Assembly: GCF_002995495.1 (NCBI RefSeq)
Contig: NZ_PVZV01000001.1
Location: 124,001 to 188,000, forward strand
Origin: Actinocorallia populi
GTDB taxonomy: Bacteria > Actinomycetota > Actinomycetes > Streptosporangiales > Streptosporangiaceae
Direction of reading: 5' to 3'
Length of the DNA stretch: 64,000 nt
Shown here: one piece after another, positions 16,606-24,860 of the stretch
Layout of the letters: each line of letters begins with the position of its first letter
Numbering within the stretch: the stretch's first letter is position 1
Notes under the pieces: model-generated
The model's database searches: none
What the model saw: only the letters and a program-made list of their open reading frames with translations
Told to the model about the DNA's origin: nothing
Position numbers and translations under genes: made by a program

Positions 16606-17823
16606 TCACAGGGAGGCGAACCAGCGGACCGCCTTGGCCGTGCCCGCCAGGTTCGAACCCAGGTGGGGGGAGCCTCCGTAGGTCGTGGCGGGCAGCCTGC
16701 GCAGGGTGGACTTCAACCAGGCGTGGCACGAGGTGCTGTTGGCCGGGTCCACCTGCTCGTCACGGGAGTCGTAGTAGAGGCGGACGGGCACCTTGGGCGT
16801 CCAGTCTCGGCAGATCCGGTCCTCCTCGCGCAGCGCCTTCGCGAACCCTCCGGAAGGCTTCTCCAGCAGATCGAAACCGCGCGGGGTGAGCAGCTCGTCC
16901 AACGTGTCGGGGAGGCCCTGGAGCATGACCTGGCCGGGGGTGGAGCCGTCGAAGTACTTCTCCACCCGGCTCGCGTACGGGCGCTTGAAGACTTCTTCAG
17001 GACGCTCGTAGAGGGCGGCCTTCCAGTTCCAGGAAACGAAGAGGTACGCGGTGTAGGCCACCGTCAGCTTCGGCTGCGTCTTGCCCGCGAGCATCGACGG
17101 GAGCAGCACCCCTCGCATGTCGTACGCCCCTCCGATGGGGGCGACGGCACGAAGACGGAACCACTTCTTGCCTCTCTGGAGCTCCCGGGCCAGGCCCAGC
17201 GCTGCCGAAGCACCCTGGGAGAAGCCCGTCACGAAGACGTCGCGGCGGGCCTTGCGGCCTTTGCGCGGCAGGAACTCGCGAGCTGCGCGGAGCATGTCGA
17301 GCGACGCGGAGGCCTCGGTACGGATGTCCATCCACGGGTGTTGGCCGGGACCGACGCCCAAGCCCAGGTAATCAGGGGCCGTGGTCGCGAAGCCCGCCGA
17401 CCCGTAGGTGAGAGGGGCTCCTTGCACGAAACCGTCTTCAGGAGACGTGGAAGGCGCGTCTCGGCGGTAGTTGGTCGTCCCGTGAGCGTAGGAGACGAGT
17501 CCGAGTCGCTTGCTCTTGCTCCTCGGGACGACCAGGAGGCCGCTCGCCCGCGTCGGCTTCCCGCGCCCGTCCACGGTCCGGTAGACCAGCCGGTACGCGT
17601 CGACGCCGTACTCGACCTTCCGGGCGTCGAAGCCCTCAGACCTGAGCCGCTCGGCGGCCTGGGCCGCGGTGTAGGACCTGATCTTCTTTGCGGACAGGAG
17701 ATCGCCTCGCTCCCGAGCGCCGTCCCCATCCCTCCGTTCGCTCGCGACGGCTCCCGCCGGGAGCAGCGCCCCCAAGGCGACGGCGGCCGCCGTGACGGTC
17801 GCCGTTCCCCGTGCCAGTCTCAT
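16606..17823 (-). CDS. Secreted alpha/beta hydrolase (lipase-like)
   Basis: The 405-residue protein begins with a signal peptide (M-R-L-A-R then a hydrophobic Ala-rich core, cleavage near residue 27). The mature part is an alpha/beta hydrolase of the secretory-lipase/LIP type: S-Y-A-H-G-T-T oxyanion region, nucleophile Ser in G-F-S-Q-G, a D-S-R-D-E-Q-V acid segment and a His in the S-P-H-L-G motif near the C-terminus. It is probably an extracellular esterase or lipase. The ATG at 17823 is preceded by AGGAGGAG at ideal spacing; an upstream in-frame extension of 61 codons has no signal-peptide logic and is rejected. Confidence 0.88.
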   Translation of the reverse strand: MRLARGTATVTAAAVALGALLPAGAVASERRDGDGARERGDLLSAKKIRSYTAAQAAERLRSEGFDARKVEYGVDAYRLVYRTVDGRGKPTRASGLLVVPRSKSKRLGLVSYAHGTTNYRRDAPSTSPEDGFVQGAPLTYGSAGFATTAPDYLGLGVGPGQHPWMDIRTEASASLDMLRAAREFLPRKGRKARRDVFVTGFSQGASAALGLARELQRGKKWFRLRAVAPIGGAYDMRGVLLPSMLAGKTQPKLTVAYTAYLFVSWNWKAALYERPEEVFKRPYASRVEKYFDGSTPGQVMLQGLPDTLDELLTPRGFDLLEKPSGGFAKALREEDRICRDWTPKVPVRLYYDSRDEQVDPANSTSCHAWLKSTLRRLPATTYGGSPHLGSNLAGTAKAVRWFASL

Positions 17824-18053
17824 GTTCTCCTCCTGGATCGACCGGACTCCAACCTCCTTCAGCGGTCTCCGATCGCGCATCGCGCCCGGGGCAGGGTTTC
17901 GCACTAGCTCTTCCAGGGGGGTGCGTTCACTCTGACGGACGACCCGACCCGGATGACGTGCGCTGACGGTTCCATAGGAACGCGCGCCTGAGGCGCGCCG
18001 AACCATCCACAGGCCACTAAGCGATCTTGGTCGAAGGCGCGCATGCTGAGGGC

Positions 18054-18419
18054 ATGGAAATTCACCTGACCTTCAGCAAGCCGCAGGAGCACGACGGACG
18101 GCGGGTCTGCGAACTCGACGTCTCCGCCGACCGGCTCGTCATCGGTGACGGGACCTTAAGAGCGCTCGACAAGGGGTCCGTGGTCGGTGAGGTCGCCCTC
18201 GCCGACATCGCAGTGATCGACCTCCCGGGCCGGCGCTCGGTGAGCGCGCTCCGCGAACGCCACCCCAACGCCTACCGGCCCTGGACGTCCGAGGAGGACG
18301 CCCGGCTGCTCGCCCTCCTCGAGAAGGGCGAGCCGCTGGAGTCCCTCACCCGGCACTTCGGGCGGGGCAAGAACGCCATCCTCGGGCGCCTCTACAAGCT
18401 GGAGGCGTTCAAACCCTGA
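18054..18419 (+). CDS. Small protein with a C-terminal Myb/SANT-like helix-turn-helix
   Basis: The 121-residue protein has an N-terminal beta-rich half and a C-terminal three-helix segment (about 78-118) starting R-P-W-T-S-E-E-D-A-R-L-L and continuing with F-G-R-G-K-N-A-I-L-G-R-L. This is the Trp- and acid-rich pattern of Myb/SANT-like DNA-binding domains seen in short actinobacterial proteins and at the ends of some helicases. The function is unknown; DNA binding is inferred. The ATG at 18054 follows GAGGGC; an in-frame GTG/ATG upstream adds nine residues. It is convergent with the Wadjet-like jetC gene and separated from it by a terminator. Confidence 0.75.
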   Translation: MEIHLTFSKPQEHDGRRVCELDVSADRLVIGDGTLRALDKGSVVGEVALADIAVIDLPGRRSVSALRERHPNAYRPWTSEEDARLLALLEKGEPLESLTRHFGRGKNAILGRLYKLEAFKP

Positions 18420-18424
18420 TCCGG

Positions 18425-18461
18425 CGGAGGAGGGGGGCTCCCCCTGGAGCCCCCTCCTCCG
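18425..18461. terminator. Hairpin terminator between SANT-like gene and jetC-like gene
   Basis: The stem CGGAGGAGGGGGGCTC / GAGCCCCCTCCTCCG has 15 pairs with one bulged G and a 6-base loop. It lies wholly between the convergent stops at 18419 and 18463. Confidence 0.8.
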
Positions 18462-18462
18462 G

Positions 18463-21400
18463 TCAGCCCTCCTCGGCGAGACCGGCCAGCAGGCCGGACT
18501 CGGCGGGGGAACGGCGGCTGGGCGGGAAACCCAGCAGGGTCTCGGCCAGCGCGTCGTTCCCCGAGTAGGCGGCGTCGGCGTCCAGCAGGGCCGAGCCGTC
18601 CCAGAGCACCAGCATCGTGGAAACGGTATGGGAGGCCTTGTCGCTGTGCATGTCGTAATGAGCGGCCATGGGAACCGAGGAGTACGAGGCCCACAGGTCA
18701 TGGCCCGTCATGAAGGTGTCCAGGCCGAACTTCACGGTCAGGCCCAGCAGCTCGGGCTTGTAGCGGTCGTCGATGCCGGCGAACGCCTCGTCGAGCGCGA
18801 TCATGCGGGGGCAGGTGTCCTTCGCCGACGAGTAGAGGGCGTTGGCCGCGGCGAACAGCGGCAGGTGGATCGCCGCGGACTTCTCGCCGCCCGACATCTG
18901 CGAGTGCTTGGCCCGGGTCAGCGTGACCTCCTCGCCGTGCGGCTCGGCCAGGCGGAGCTGGAACTCGAACCACGTCCGGTAGTCCACCACCGCCCGCAGC
19001 GCCTCCAGGTAGCTCGCCCGGGTGTGCTGTGCCCGGTGGGCGCGGATCATCTCGCGCAGCAGGCCCCTCAGCTCGGCCAGGCCCTCCGGGCCGAGCGCCC
19101 CCGTGTCCCGGGTGAGCAGGTTGGCGACGGCGCGCTGCCGCTCGTCGAGCCTGTCCGAACGCGCCCAGCGGATGCCGACGGTGCTGCCGGTGGACATCGG
19201 GCGGGAGCGGGTGTCGGCGTCCATGCCGCGCACCAGCTCCCGCGCCAGCCGGACCCGGTCGTGGATCTGCTGGGCCAGGCTGCTCAGCAGCTCGTCCTCC
19301 AGGACGGTGCGCTCCCGCTCGTCCAGCAGGAGACCCTGCTCGACCAGGCGGCCCGCGATCCGGTCGGCGAACGCCGGGACCGAGCCGCGGCCCTCCACGT
19401 CGACGACCTGGACGACGACGACCTCCCCGGCGTCCAGGTCCAGGCGGTAGTCCTCCTCGCACTGGTCCAGCGCGTCGCCGAACTCCTTCAACGCGTCCGC
19501 CATCGCGTCGCGGGTCGTCTTGCGGGCGTTCTCGCCGACCTGGCGGCCCGCCGGGAGCGCGGCACGGTAGGCGTCGAGGATCCGCGACGCAGCGGGCGGA
19601 AGCACCTCGCGGACGGCCTCCTCCGGCGTGCGGCCCTCGACGATGAGCGCGACGGTGCGGGCGCCGAGCTCCTCGGCGGTGCCGGTGTCTCCGGGCCAGA
19701 TCTCGGCCGCCTCGACGTCGAGGACCTCCCGCAGGTCCGGCCGGGTGAACGGGGCGAACGCCGTGAGCTGCTCCAGCAGCACGTCCCACGCCTCGGCCAG
19801 CGCCCGGCTCCCGTGTTCGACGGCGGCCCGCGCCTTGACCAGCGCGTCGTGCTCGGCCGCGACCGCCGCCTCCTGCCCGGCCCGCGCGGCATCGGCCTCC
19901 CGGATCTCCCGCTCGGTCTGCTCCACCTGTCGCAGGATCTCCTTCAGCGAGGAGCCCAGCGCCTCGGTGCGGGCGGCCAGCCTCTCCTCCAGAACGGCCA
20001 GGACCTCACGCCGCTCGTCGAGGGACTCCTCGTCCTCGGCGTTCTGCGCCTCCAGCCGCTCGACGGTGTCCCAGCGCGAGGCCAGGTCCCGTTCGAGTTC
20101 CGCGATGTCCTGCTGCTCCCGGAAGAGCAGCTCGCCCGCCGCCACGAAGTCGTCGACCGCCCGTGCGACGGCGGCCAGGCCCTCCTCGGTCCCCGGAAGG
20201 TCCCGTTCGGCAGCCACCTGGCGTACCTTGCGCTCGGCCGCCTCCTTCGCGGCGGCCGCCTCGTCCAGGGTCTTGCGCGCCGCCGAAGCCGCCTCCCTCG
20301 CCTGCCCGAGCAGCACCGAGCCGCGCTCCGCCTCCTTGATCGCGCGCAGCACCGGTTCGACGTCCGGCAGCGCCCGCCGCGCCGCCGACAGGTCGTCCAG
20401 CACTCCCCGCAACCGCTCCTGCTCCCGGCGGACCTCCTCCTGCTCCTTCTTCAACCGCTCGGCCGCCGCGTCGCAGGCCTCCAGCCGGGCCCGCCTACGC
20501 TGCGCCCGGTAGGTGGCCCCGATGTACTCGGGCCGCTCCTTCGGCCGGGCGCCCACCCGCGCCCCGAACGAGAACTGCCCTCGCACCCCGACGCCCGGCA
20601 GCGCGGGGTCGTCCCCCTCGACCAGCGCGACCGACGCCAGCACGGCCTCGATCACCTCCACCGGCACCGCCTCATGGCTCTCCGGCAGCAGCACGTCCGC
20701 CAGAGACCGTCCCGCCACCGGCTCCCCCGGCAGCAGGAAACCGTCCGCCACACGCGCCGCGTAGTCCCGCCGCGTGTCCTCAGCGGAGGGATTCACCCAG
20801 GCGGTGAGCATGCCCGCACCGTCCAGCGCCCCCTCCAGCCCGGCGGCCTCCGCGTCGCTCAACCCGTCCGCGAACCGCACCAGCTGCCAGAAGGCCGCCC
20901 CCTCACGTCCTGCTCTGCCTTCGCCGTCCGCCGACGCAGGCGGCGCGTCATCCCGTTCCGCCGCGATCTCCGCCCGCTCCGCGGCCAGCCCCCGCAGCCC
21001 CTCCGCGACGACCTCCCGCCGCGCCTTGAGCTCGGCCAACCCCGTGATCGTCTCGACCCGGAGCTCCTCGGAAAGCTCCGCGAACACCTCTCCCAACGTC
21101 GCCGTCCCGGGCTCACCGACCCGCTCCAGCACCGCGGCCAACGGCTCCTCCGCGACCCCCGCGACCCCGCTCCACCGCACGGCCCACTCGGCCAACCGCG
21201 CGGCGGCCTTCCCCCGCGCGGCCCCCAGTTCCTCCTCCGCCCCCGCGATCTCCTCCTCCCCCTTCAGCAGCCGCTCCCGAGCCCCTTCCAGCCCCGCCTC
21301 GGCCCGCTGCCACTCCTCCCCGACCTTCCGCGCCTCCCCCAGAGCCCGCCGCACCTCGACGACGTCCTCCCGCCGCACCGCGGCCCGCCCCCGCACCGAC

Positions 21401-22992
21401 TCCAGCCAGCCCCTCAACCCCTCCCCGACCACCACAGTCGAGGCGGCCGACACAGGCAGCGTGACCGACACGACTGACGCATCCGCTGCGGCCGACGCAG
21501 GCGATACGGACGGCGTGGCCGACACGGACGGCGTGGCCGACGTGGCTGACGCATCCGCTGCAACCGACGCAGGCGATACGGCCGACGCAGGCAGCGTGAC
21601 CGACACAGGCGATGTGGCCGACACGACTGACGCATCTGCTGCGGCCGACGCGGGCAGCGTGGCCGACGTAGCCGACACGGACGGCGTGGCAGGCGTGGTC
21701 GACGCGGATGGCGTGGTCGACGCGGATGGCGTGGTCGACGCGGATGGCGTGGTCGAGGTGGGGGACGTGGGTGTCTTCGGGGTGGGTTGGAGGGGGGAGG
21801 TGGGGTCGGTGGGGATTCTGGCGGTGTGGGCGGCTTCGGTGAGGGTGGTGTGGTGGTGGGTGAGGGTGGTGCGCTTGGTGGTGAGGCGGGTGGCGGCGGA
21901 CTCGGCTTCGGAGCGGAGGGTCGCGGCGTGGTGGCGGGAGTTGGTGAGGCGGGCGGTCTCCTTCGTGAGGTGGTCGGTGGTGTCGGCGATCTGGCGGCGG
22001 AGGTGGTCGAGGTCGGTCTGCGCCTGGTAGGCGTCGTGCCCCTTGAGGGTCTCCAGGCGGGTGGTGAGCTTGGTCAGGTGGTCGGCCGTGGTGGCGCGGG
22101 CCTGTTCGGCCGCCTGTTTGGCGGCGGTGGCGCGGGCGGTCTCGGCGACGGCCTCACGCAGGGCGGTGCCGTGGGCGACGGCCTGGGCGGTGCGGGTCCC
22201 GACGCGGTCGAGGTGGAAGCGGGTGTGGACGCGCAGGTACTCGCGGTAGTGGTCGAGGAAGACGCGGACGGCGTCACCCGCGTGGCTCAGGTCGTCGTGG
22301 AGCCGCTGGACGGCGGCGAGGTTCTCGAAGTCGCGGGCCGCCTGGTCGACGAGCGACTCGTCGACGGGGCTCAGGCCGGCCGTGAGGGTGGCCGAGACCT
22401 TCGCCGGGTCGAGGTCCTTGGCCAGCAGGGGGCGGCGGAGCGCCAGCAGCAGGTCGAGCAGCTGGTTGTAGCGCTCGCGGCCCAGCCCGAAGAGCCGGTT
22501 GTCCACGAGTTCGCGGTACTCGGTGGCCGTCTTGGCGTACGAGCCGGGCTCCAGCGACTCGCGGAGGCGGCGGTCGGTGAGGGGGCGGCCGTCCACGGTG
22601 AGCAGCCCGAAGTCCACGCCCAGGCGCTTGGACGTCACGTAGAAGGACGTGACGACGCCGTCGCGGTGCCTGTGGGCGCGCAGGCCGATCACCAGCGTGA
22701 CGGTCTCGCCGGACGGAGCGAGGAACTCCATCCAGACGTAGCCGTGTTCGGACTCCTGTCCCCGGTAGAGCAGGTTCGACTTCATGGTCCGGTTGTCACC
22801 GGAGAACGGGTCGAGCCGCCGGGCGTCCGCCACCCCGTCGAGGACGAACGGGAACAGCACCTCCAGCGCCTTGGTCTTGCCCGAGCCGTTGTGCCCGCGC
22901 AGCACCAGCCGCCCGTCGGCGAAGACGAACTCCTCGTCGACGTAGTCCCACAGGTTGATCACTCCGGCGCGCGACGGCTTGAACCGGGTCAT
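18463..22992 (-). CDS. SMC/MukB-like ATPase of the TIGR02680 type (Wadjet JetC-like)
   Basis: This 1509-residue protein has an N-terminal ATPase half with the Walker A G-H-N-G-S-G-K-T (about residue 35-42) and a C-terminal half with the ABC signature M-S-G-G-E-K-S and a Walker B M-I-A-L-D-E-A-F-A-G. In between are long heptad-rich coiled coils. This is the SMC/MukB layout, and the opening R-F-K-P-S-R-A-G-V-I-N-L-W-D-Y is characteristic of TIGR02680, the JetC motor of one Wadjet anti-plasmid class. A repeat-rich Ser/Ala/Thr/Pro insertion of about 125 residues (near 395-525) lies in the first arm. The ATG overlaps the jetB-like stop as ATGA and has GGAGGAAA upstream, so the two are coupled. No jetD-like gene follows. 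Confidence 0.92.
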   Translation of the reverse strand: MTRFKPSRAGVINLWDYVDEEFVFADGRLVLRGHNGSGKTKALEVLFPFVLDGVADARRLDPFSGDNRTMKSNLLYRGQESEHGYVWMEFLAPSGETVTLVIGLRAHRHRDGVVTSFYVTSKRLGVDFGLLTVDGRPLTDRRLRESLEPGSYAKTATEYRELVDNRLFGLGRERYNQLLDLLLALRRPLLAKDLDPAKVSATLTAGLSPVDESLVDQAARDFENLAAVQRLHDDLSHAGDAVRVFLDHYREYLRVHTRFHLDRVGTRTAQAVAHGTALREAVAETARATAAKQAAEQARATTADHLTKLTTRLETLKGHDAYQAQTDLDHLRRQIADTTDHLTKETARLTNSRHHAATLRSEAESAATRLTTKRTTLTHHHTTLTEAAHTARIPTDPTSPLQPTPKTPTSPTSTTPSASTTPSASTTPSASTTPATPSVSATSATLPASAAADASVVSATSPVSVTLPASAVSPASVAADASATSATPSVSATPSVSPASAAADASVVSVTLPVSAASTVVVGEGLRGWLESVRGRAAVRREDVVEVRRALGEARKVGEEWQRAEAGLEGARERLLKGEEEIAGAEEELGAARGKAAARLAEWAVRWSGVAGVAEEPLAAVLERVGEPGTATLGEVFAELSEELRVETITGLAELKARREVVAEGLRGLAAERAEIAAERDDAPPASADGEGRAGREGAAFWQLVRFADGLSDAEAAGLEGALDGAGMLTAWVNPSAEDTRRDYAARVADGFLLPGEPVAGRSLADVLLPESHEAVPVEVIEAVLASVALVEGDDPALPGVGVRGQFSFGARVGARPKERPEYIGATYRAQRRRARLEACDAAAERLKKEQEEVRREQERLRGVLDDLSAARRALPDVEPVLRAIKEAERGSVLLGQAREAASAARKTLDEAAAAKEAAERKVRQVAAERDLPGTEEGLAAVARAVDDFVAAGELLFREQQDIAELERDLASRWDTVERLEAQNAEDEESLDERREVLAVLEERLAARTEALGSSLKEILRQVEQTEREIREADAARAGQEAAVAAEHDALVKARAAVEHGSRALAEAWDVLLEQLTAFAPFTRPDLREVLDVEAAEIWPGDTGTAEELGARTVALIVEGRTPEEAVREVLPPAASRILDAYRAALPAGRQVGENARKTTRDAMADALKEFGDALDQCEEDYRLDLDAGEVVVVQVVDVEGRGSVPAFADRIAGRLVEQGLLLDERERTVLEDELLSSLAQQIHDRVRLARELVRGMDADTRSRPMSTGSTVGIRWARSDRLDERQRAVANLLTRDTGALGPEGLAELRGLLREMIRAHRAQHTRASYLEALRAVVDYRTWFEFQLRLAEPHGEEVTLTRAKHSQMSGGEKSAAIHLPLFAAANALYSSAKDTCPRMIALDEAFAGIDDRYKPELLGLTVKFGLDTFMTGHDLWASYSSVPMAAHYDMHSDKASHTVSTMLVLWDGSALLDADAAYSGNDALAETLLGFPPSRRSPAESGLLAGLAEEG
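21423..21790 (-). repeat. Low-complexity repeat insertion within the JetC-like coiled coil
   Basis: The segment is built from short in-frame repeats encoding Pro/Ser/Ala/Val/Thr and Asp. It includes three exact 18-bp copies (21698-21751, GTCGACGCGGATGGCGTG) that encode T-T-P-S-A-S, and longer degenerate units encoding P-A-S-A-A-A-D-A-S-V-V-S. The composition differs from the charged heptads on both sides and it is a probable site of copy-number variation. Confidence 0.75.
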
Positions 22993-24596
22993 GCGGGTGT
23001 TTCCTCCAGGCTGAGCTGTCCCCGCTCGGGAAGAGCGAGAGTGATGTTGCGATAACGGAAGGCGGCGGGCAGCACGAGGACCCCGCCCGCCACGGGACGG
23101 AGCAGCCGCAGATCGGCGAGGAACGCCACCGCCGCGGCCAGCAGCCCGGACGGATCAGCCTGCCAGACCCCGGTGAACGACGCGGCCCCGAACTCGGCGT
23201 ACAACCTCCGCACCACCTCCTCCAGCCGCCCCGCCGACACGAACCACAACCCCTCCCCCGCACCGGCGGCCCCCGCACCCGCCCGCGCCGCGCCCTCTAC
23301 GGACGGCTCCCCCGCAGACGCACCGGCCCGCACCGCAACTACGGAAGGCTCCTTCGCAGACACGTCGGTCCGCACCGTATCTGCGGACAACTCCTCCGCA
23401 GACGCACCGACCTGCGCCGTACCTACGGACGACTCCTCCGCAGACGCACCGGCCCGCACCGTGTCAACGGACGGCTCCCCCGCAGACGCACCGGCCTGCG
23501 CCATGTCTGCGGACGGACTCCTCTTGGCGGGTGTGCCCTGTCGTGGGTTGCTCTTCAGGGATGGCCGCTTTGCCGGGCTGGTCTCCGGTGGGGGTTCGGC
23601 GGGTGTCCAGGCGAGGCCGGTGGCGATGCCGTGGGCGGGGAGGGCGGAGTCGATGCGGGCGAGGGTGTCCGCGTCGGCGGGGGCGGTGGGGGCGGCCCTG
23701 GTCAGTTCGCCCTCCTCCACCAGGTCGGCGATGGCGGCCAGGAGGAGGCCGGCGGCGCGGTTGACGGCGCCGCCCTGGCCGGGGAACGGGCGGTCGGTGA
23801 AACGGCCGGACGCGTCCGCGAGCATGACGCCTTCGGCGCGCTGCTCGACGGTCATGCCGGTGAAGCGCGCGAGTTCCTCGGCCGCGCCCGGCAGGGCCTC
23901 GGCGATCTCCGGGCGTACCTCGGAGAAGTACACGACCGGGTGTTCGACGAGCAGGCGCCGCGCCTCTCGCATGACGTCCGGCATCCCCGCGTGCAGGAGT
24001 CCCGCCGCGCTCGTCAGGTGCTGGACGGGCCGCGCCGGCTTGTACAGGGCCGTGCAGATCTCGTGGTCGATGTCGTAGAGCGCGTCCCCCGTCCGGTCGT
24101 CGCGCGCCCACGCCTCCAGCGAGCCGTCCGACAACCGCAGCGCCCCGTGGTCGACCAGCCAGTCGATCGCGTCGACGAGCGCCGCCTTGTGCGCCGCAAC
24201 GGTCGGCTCGAATCCCAGCCCCTCGATCGTGTTGGCCGCCGGGGTCACCAGCCGTACGAGATCCGCCAGGCTGATCTCCACCCGGGACCGCTGGAACGTC
24301 GACAGCACCAGGCACAGGTACGCCAGCCTCCGCCGGTCGAACGGCCGGCGGTTGCGCGCGAACAGCTGCCCCTGCGTCGCGTCGAACGCGTCCAGCCGCC
24401 GCACCAGCCGCACCAGGTGCGTCGTGGCGATCAACTGGTACCCGAAAAGCTCACGAAAGTCGTGAGCGAGCTGATCGGACCATCGCAGCACCTGCTCCAG
24501 CACTCCCGCCCGAGGCCGGGAGGCCGTGATCAGATCCCGTGTCAACACCTGCCGCACGGCCCGCTGGTACTCCGCCAGATCAGCCGGCTCCACCAT
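22989..24596 (-). CDS. TIGR02678/DUF2398 protein (Wadjet JetB-like)
   Basis: The 535-residue protein starts L-A-E-Y-Q-R-A-V-R-Q-V-L near its N-terminus, the TIGR02678 opening, and continues with an all-alpha/winged-helix MukE-like region. It is the probable JetB-type accessory subunit bridging the SMC ATPase and the kleisin-like JetA. Residues about 330-435 are a low-complexity linker containing five and a third copies of a 14-residue repeat; the conserved C-terminal domain resumes with L-W-F-V-S-A-G-R-L-E-E-V-V-R. ATG 24596 is chosen because the family starts there; GTG 24608 is an alternative. The stop overlaps the jetC start by 4 bases. A 264-base gap separates it from the jetA-like gene, which is unusual for this operon. 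Confidence 0.88.
   Translation of the reverse strand: MVEPADLAEYQRAVRQVLTRDLITASRPRAGVLEQVLRWSDQLAHDFRELFGYQLIATTHLVRLVRRLDAFDATQGQLFARNRRPFDRRRLAYLCLVLSTFQRSRVEISLADLVRLVTPAANTIEGLGFEPTVAAHKAALVDAIDWLVDHGALRLSDGSLEAWARDDRTGDALYDIDHEICTALYKPARPVQHLTSAAGLLHAGMPDVMREARRLLVEHPVVYFSEVRPEIAEALPGAAEELARFTGMTVEQRAEGVMLADASGRFTDRPFPGQGGAVNRAAGLLLAAIADLVEEGELTRAAPTAPADADTLARIDSALPAHGIATGLAWTPAEPPPETSPAKRPSLKSNPRQGTPAKRSPSADMAQAGASAGEPSVDTVRAGASAEESSVGTAQVGASAEELSADTVRTDVSAKEPSVVAVRAGASAGEPSVEGAARAGAGAAGAGEGLWFVSAGRLEEVVRRLYAEFGAASFTGVWQADPSGLLAAAVAFLADLRLLRPVAGGVLVLPAAFRYRNITLALPERGQLSLEETPA
23297..23521 (-). repeat. 42-bp tandem repeat (about 5.3 copies) inside the JetB-like gene
   Basis: Copies start at 23297, 23339, 23381, 23423, 23465 and a partial one at 23507, each 42 bases. 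The unit keeps frame and encodes 14 residues of the form (S/T)-V-x-x-A-x-A-G-A-S-A-E-E. Differences between copies are mostly single substitutions. This is a minisatellite within a defence-type gene. Confidence 0.88.
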
Positions 24597-24860
24597 GCTC
24601 ACGGCCACGTCAGCCGACCCCCACCGAAAATCACCGAAACCCGTGAACGGACTCCGCCCACGAGCCCGAGCCGCCCGCCTCCGGGCAGGGACTCTCGAAG
24701 AGCACGCCCGAGCCTCATGAGCGGTCCCCGCGCGACCGTCCAAGCCGACCGCCCGGCGTCGAAGAACACATCCGAGCCCCGTGGACGGAATCCGGTCGAG
24801 CGGCTTCGCAGGGTCTTCGGGCGAGGACCCCTAGGGCTCTGGGCGAGAGCGGGAGGCATG

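Noticed and set aside
23297-23521. CRISPR array in the tandem repeats
   Set aside because: Copies are contiguous with no unique spacers and stay in the reading frame; no cas genes occur in the window.
24597-24743. N-terminal extension of the JetB-like protein upstream of 24596
   Set aside because: It is Arg/Ala-rich, has no family match, and the conserved TIGR02678 region begins at the ATG at 24596.
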